Notes under the pieces: generated by a model
The model's database searches: none
The model's input: the letters and a program-made list of their open reading frames with translations, nothing else
What the model was told of the DNA's origin: nothing
Assembly (NCBI GenBank): GCA_027485365.1
Contig: JAIXRD010000023.1
Location: 1 to 5,986, forward strand
DNA: 5,986 nt
DNA from: Cryomorphaceae bacterium
GTDB lineage: Bacteria; Bacteroidota; Bacteroidia; Flavobacteriales_D; Crocinitomicaceae
Direction of reading: 5' to 3'
Part shown: piece after piece, positions 5,003 to 5,986 of the stretch
Layout: each line of letters opens with the position of its first letter
Position numbering within the stretch: position 1 is the stretch's first letter
Translations under genes and position numbers: made by a program

Positions 5003-5986
5003 ATGTCAATTTCTGCATCATCCTCCCTTTTTTGGTTGCTCTTACTATTGGCAATTTCGATAACAATTACCTGGTATTTTTACCGAAAAAATGATTGGTT
5101 AAGTAGTCAGAAACCAGGGGTTAAATGGGGCATCCCCTTGCTGAGGGGTACTGGGATTTTTCTTTTACTTACTTTGCTTCTTGAAATCACCTTATTGGTA
5201 AACCACACCGAAGTGGAAGAACCAATTCTCATTACGATATTGGATAATTCAAGCTCTATTTTGCAGTATAAAGACAGCAATCAGACAAAACGGACGATGA
5301 ATAAACTCATTCAAGATGTTAAAGATCGTTTTGATGGAAGATATCAATTAGCATTTTACACTGCCGGGGAATCGTTCAAGGAAAACGGGATGCTCACCTT
5401 AAAAGAACAAGAATCAAATCACGCCGAAGCGTTTAACTACATTTCTGAGCAGTATTTAAATCGAAATATCGGTGCAATTCTTTTTGCCTCGGATGGTAAT
5501 TACAACGTGGGAGACAACCCTACCTACCCTGCTGAAAAAATTAATTTGACCCCAATTTTCACCCTTGGAATTGGAGATACTACGCCTAAAAAAGATCAAA
5601 TTATAACTAATTTATATTACAACGACGTTGTATTTCTGCGCGACGAATTCCCAATAGAAGTAGACCTTGAAGCGTTTAAAATCAAGCAAAAACAGGTAAA
5701 AGTTAGCCTTACTCAACAAGGTAAACTATTGGGGTCTCAAGTAGTAAATTACACCAATCAAGAATATACATTCAAGCAAGTTCGATTTGATGTCACTGCA
5801 AGCAAGGTTGGATTTCAACCCTTTACGGTAAGCGTAGAATACCTTTCAGGGGAATTCTCCAAAGTAAACAACAGCAAGACGTGCTACATTGAGGTCGTGG
5901 ATTCACGAAATAACGTTTGTTTTATTTCGAACGGAGTGCATCCTGACCTGGCCGCGCTTCGCGCCGTGGCTTCATCGAACGAAAAC
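5003..5986 (+). CDS. Membrane-anchored vWA-domain protein, 3' end cut by window edge
   Basis: The first 328 residues of a longer protein; no stop occurs before the right edge. Two membrane helices lie at about 9-27 and 44-66. The loop between them is basic (R28, K29, K37, K41, R48), which places it in the cytosol and the following domain in the periplasm. A von Willebrand factor A domain follows (about 74-195): a hydrophobic strand ILITIL leads into the metal-site motif DNSSS (D81-x-S83-x-S85), with T120 and D164 (FASDGNYNVG) as candidates for the other metal-site positions. Residues 205-300 are rich in alternating hydrophobic strands and look like an Ig-type beta domain. GVHPDLAALR (311-320) resembles the start of a further domain in large Bacteroidota vWA proteins, possibly amidotransferase-like (inference). 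Such proteins usually mediate metal-dependent protein binding. An in-frame TAA at 4973-4975 and the absence of another ATG before residue 99 fix the start at 5003. Substrate or partner unknown. Confidence 0.88.
   Translation, partial: MSISASSSLFWLLLLLAISITITWYFYRKNDWLSSQKPGVKWGIPLLRGTGIFLLLTLLLEITLLVNHTEVEEPILITILDNSSSILQYKDSNQTKRTMNKLIQDVKDRFDGRYQLAFYTAGESFKENGMLTLKEQESNHAEAFNYISEQYLNRNIGAILFASDGNYNVGDNPTYPAEKINLTPIFTLGIGDTTPKKDQIITNLYYNDVVFLRDEFPIEVDLEAFKIKQKQVKVSLTQQGKLLGSQVVNYTNQEYTFKQVRFDVTASKVGFQPFTVSVEYLSGEFSKVNNSKTCYIEVVDSRNNVCFISNGVHPDLAALRAVASSNEN

Noticed and set aside
1..5986. A new defence, mobile-element or CRISPR system
   Set aside because: No spaced direct repeats, transposase, integrase, nuclease or toxin-antitoxin motifs are visible; the genes belong to common housekeeping or envelope families.

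Overview
The window looks like ordinary chromosomal DNA of a Bacteroidota bacterium, probably from the Flavobacteriales; the order is an inference. Three things suggest this. All seven start codons lack a purine-rich Shine-Dalgarno sequence. Four upstream regions carry the Bacteroidota sigma-A type -7 box TAnnTTTG. The DinB polymerase, LemA/TPM and vWA proteins read like the forms common in that phylum. I see no rRNA, tRNA, CRISPR array, insertion sequence or phage gene.

Layout from left to right. (1) Positions 1-1187, minus strand: a Y-family translesion DNA polymerase (DinB type), complete except for its C-terminal end, which runs off the left edge. (2) 1188-1301: a divergent intergenic region with a -7 box and AT-rich repeats. 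(3) 1302-1898, plus: a cysteine-rich lipoprotein of unrecognised family. (4) 1961-3682, plus: a tight three-gene cluster made of lemA, a small soluble TPM-domain protein, and a signal-peptide-bearing, membrane-anchored TPM protein with a glycine-rich tail (YgcG-like). The first two genes are one base apart and the last two overlap by ATGA. (5) 3691-3724: a hairpin terminator able to act in both directions between convergent genes. (6) 3735-4913, minus: a class II thiolase (acetyl-CoA C-acetyltransferase) with a full catalytic set. (7) 4914-5002: a second divergent promoter region. (8) 5003-5986, plus: the N-terminal part of a membrane-anchored vWA-domain protein cut by the right edge; its predicted -7 box is so close to the ATG that the mRNA may be leaderless.

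The functional centre is the LemA/TPM cluster. It would place one TPM domain in the cytosol, one outside the inner membrane, and LemA across or at that membrane. These families are widespread and their biochemistry is poorly understood, so the paired two-compartment layout and the unknown lipoprotein just upstream are the parts most worth following. The polymerase (damage tolerance), thiolase (acetoacetyl-CoA metabolism) and vWA protein appear to be independent transcription units. I found no clear evidence of a wholly new defence or mobile system.
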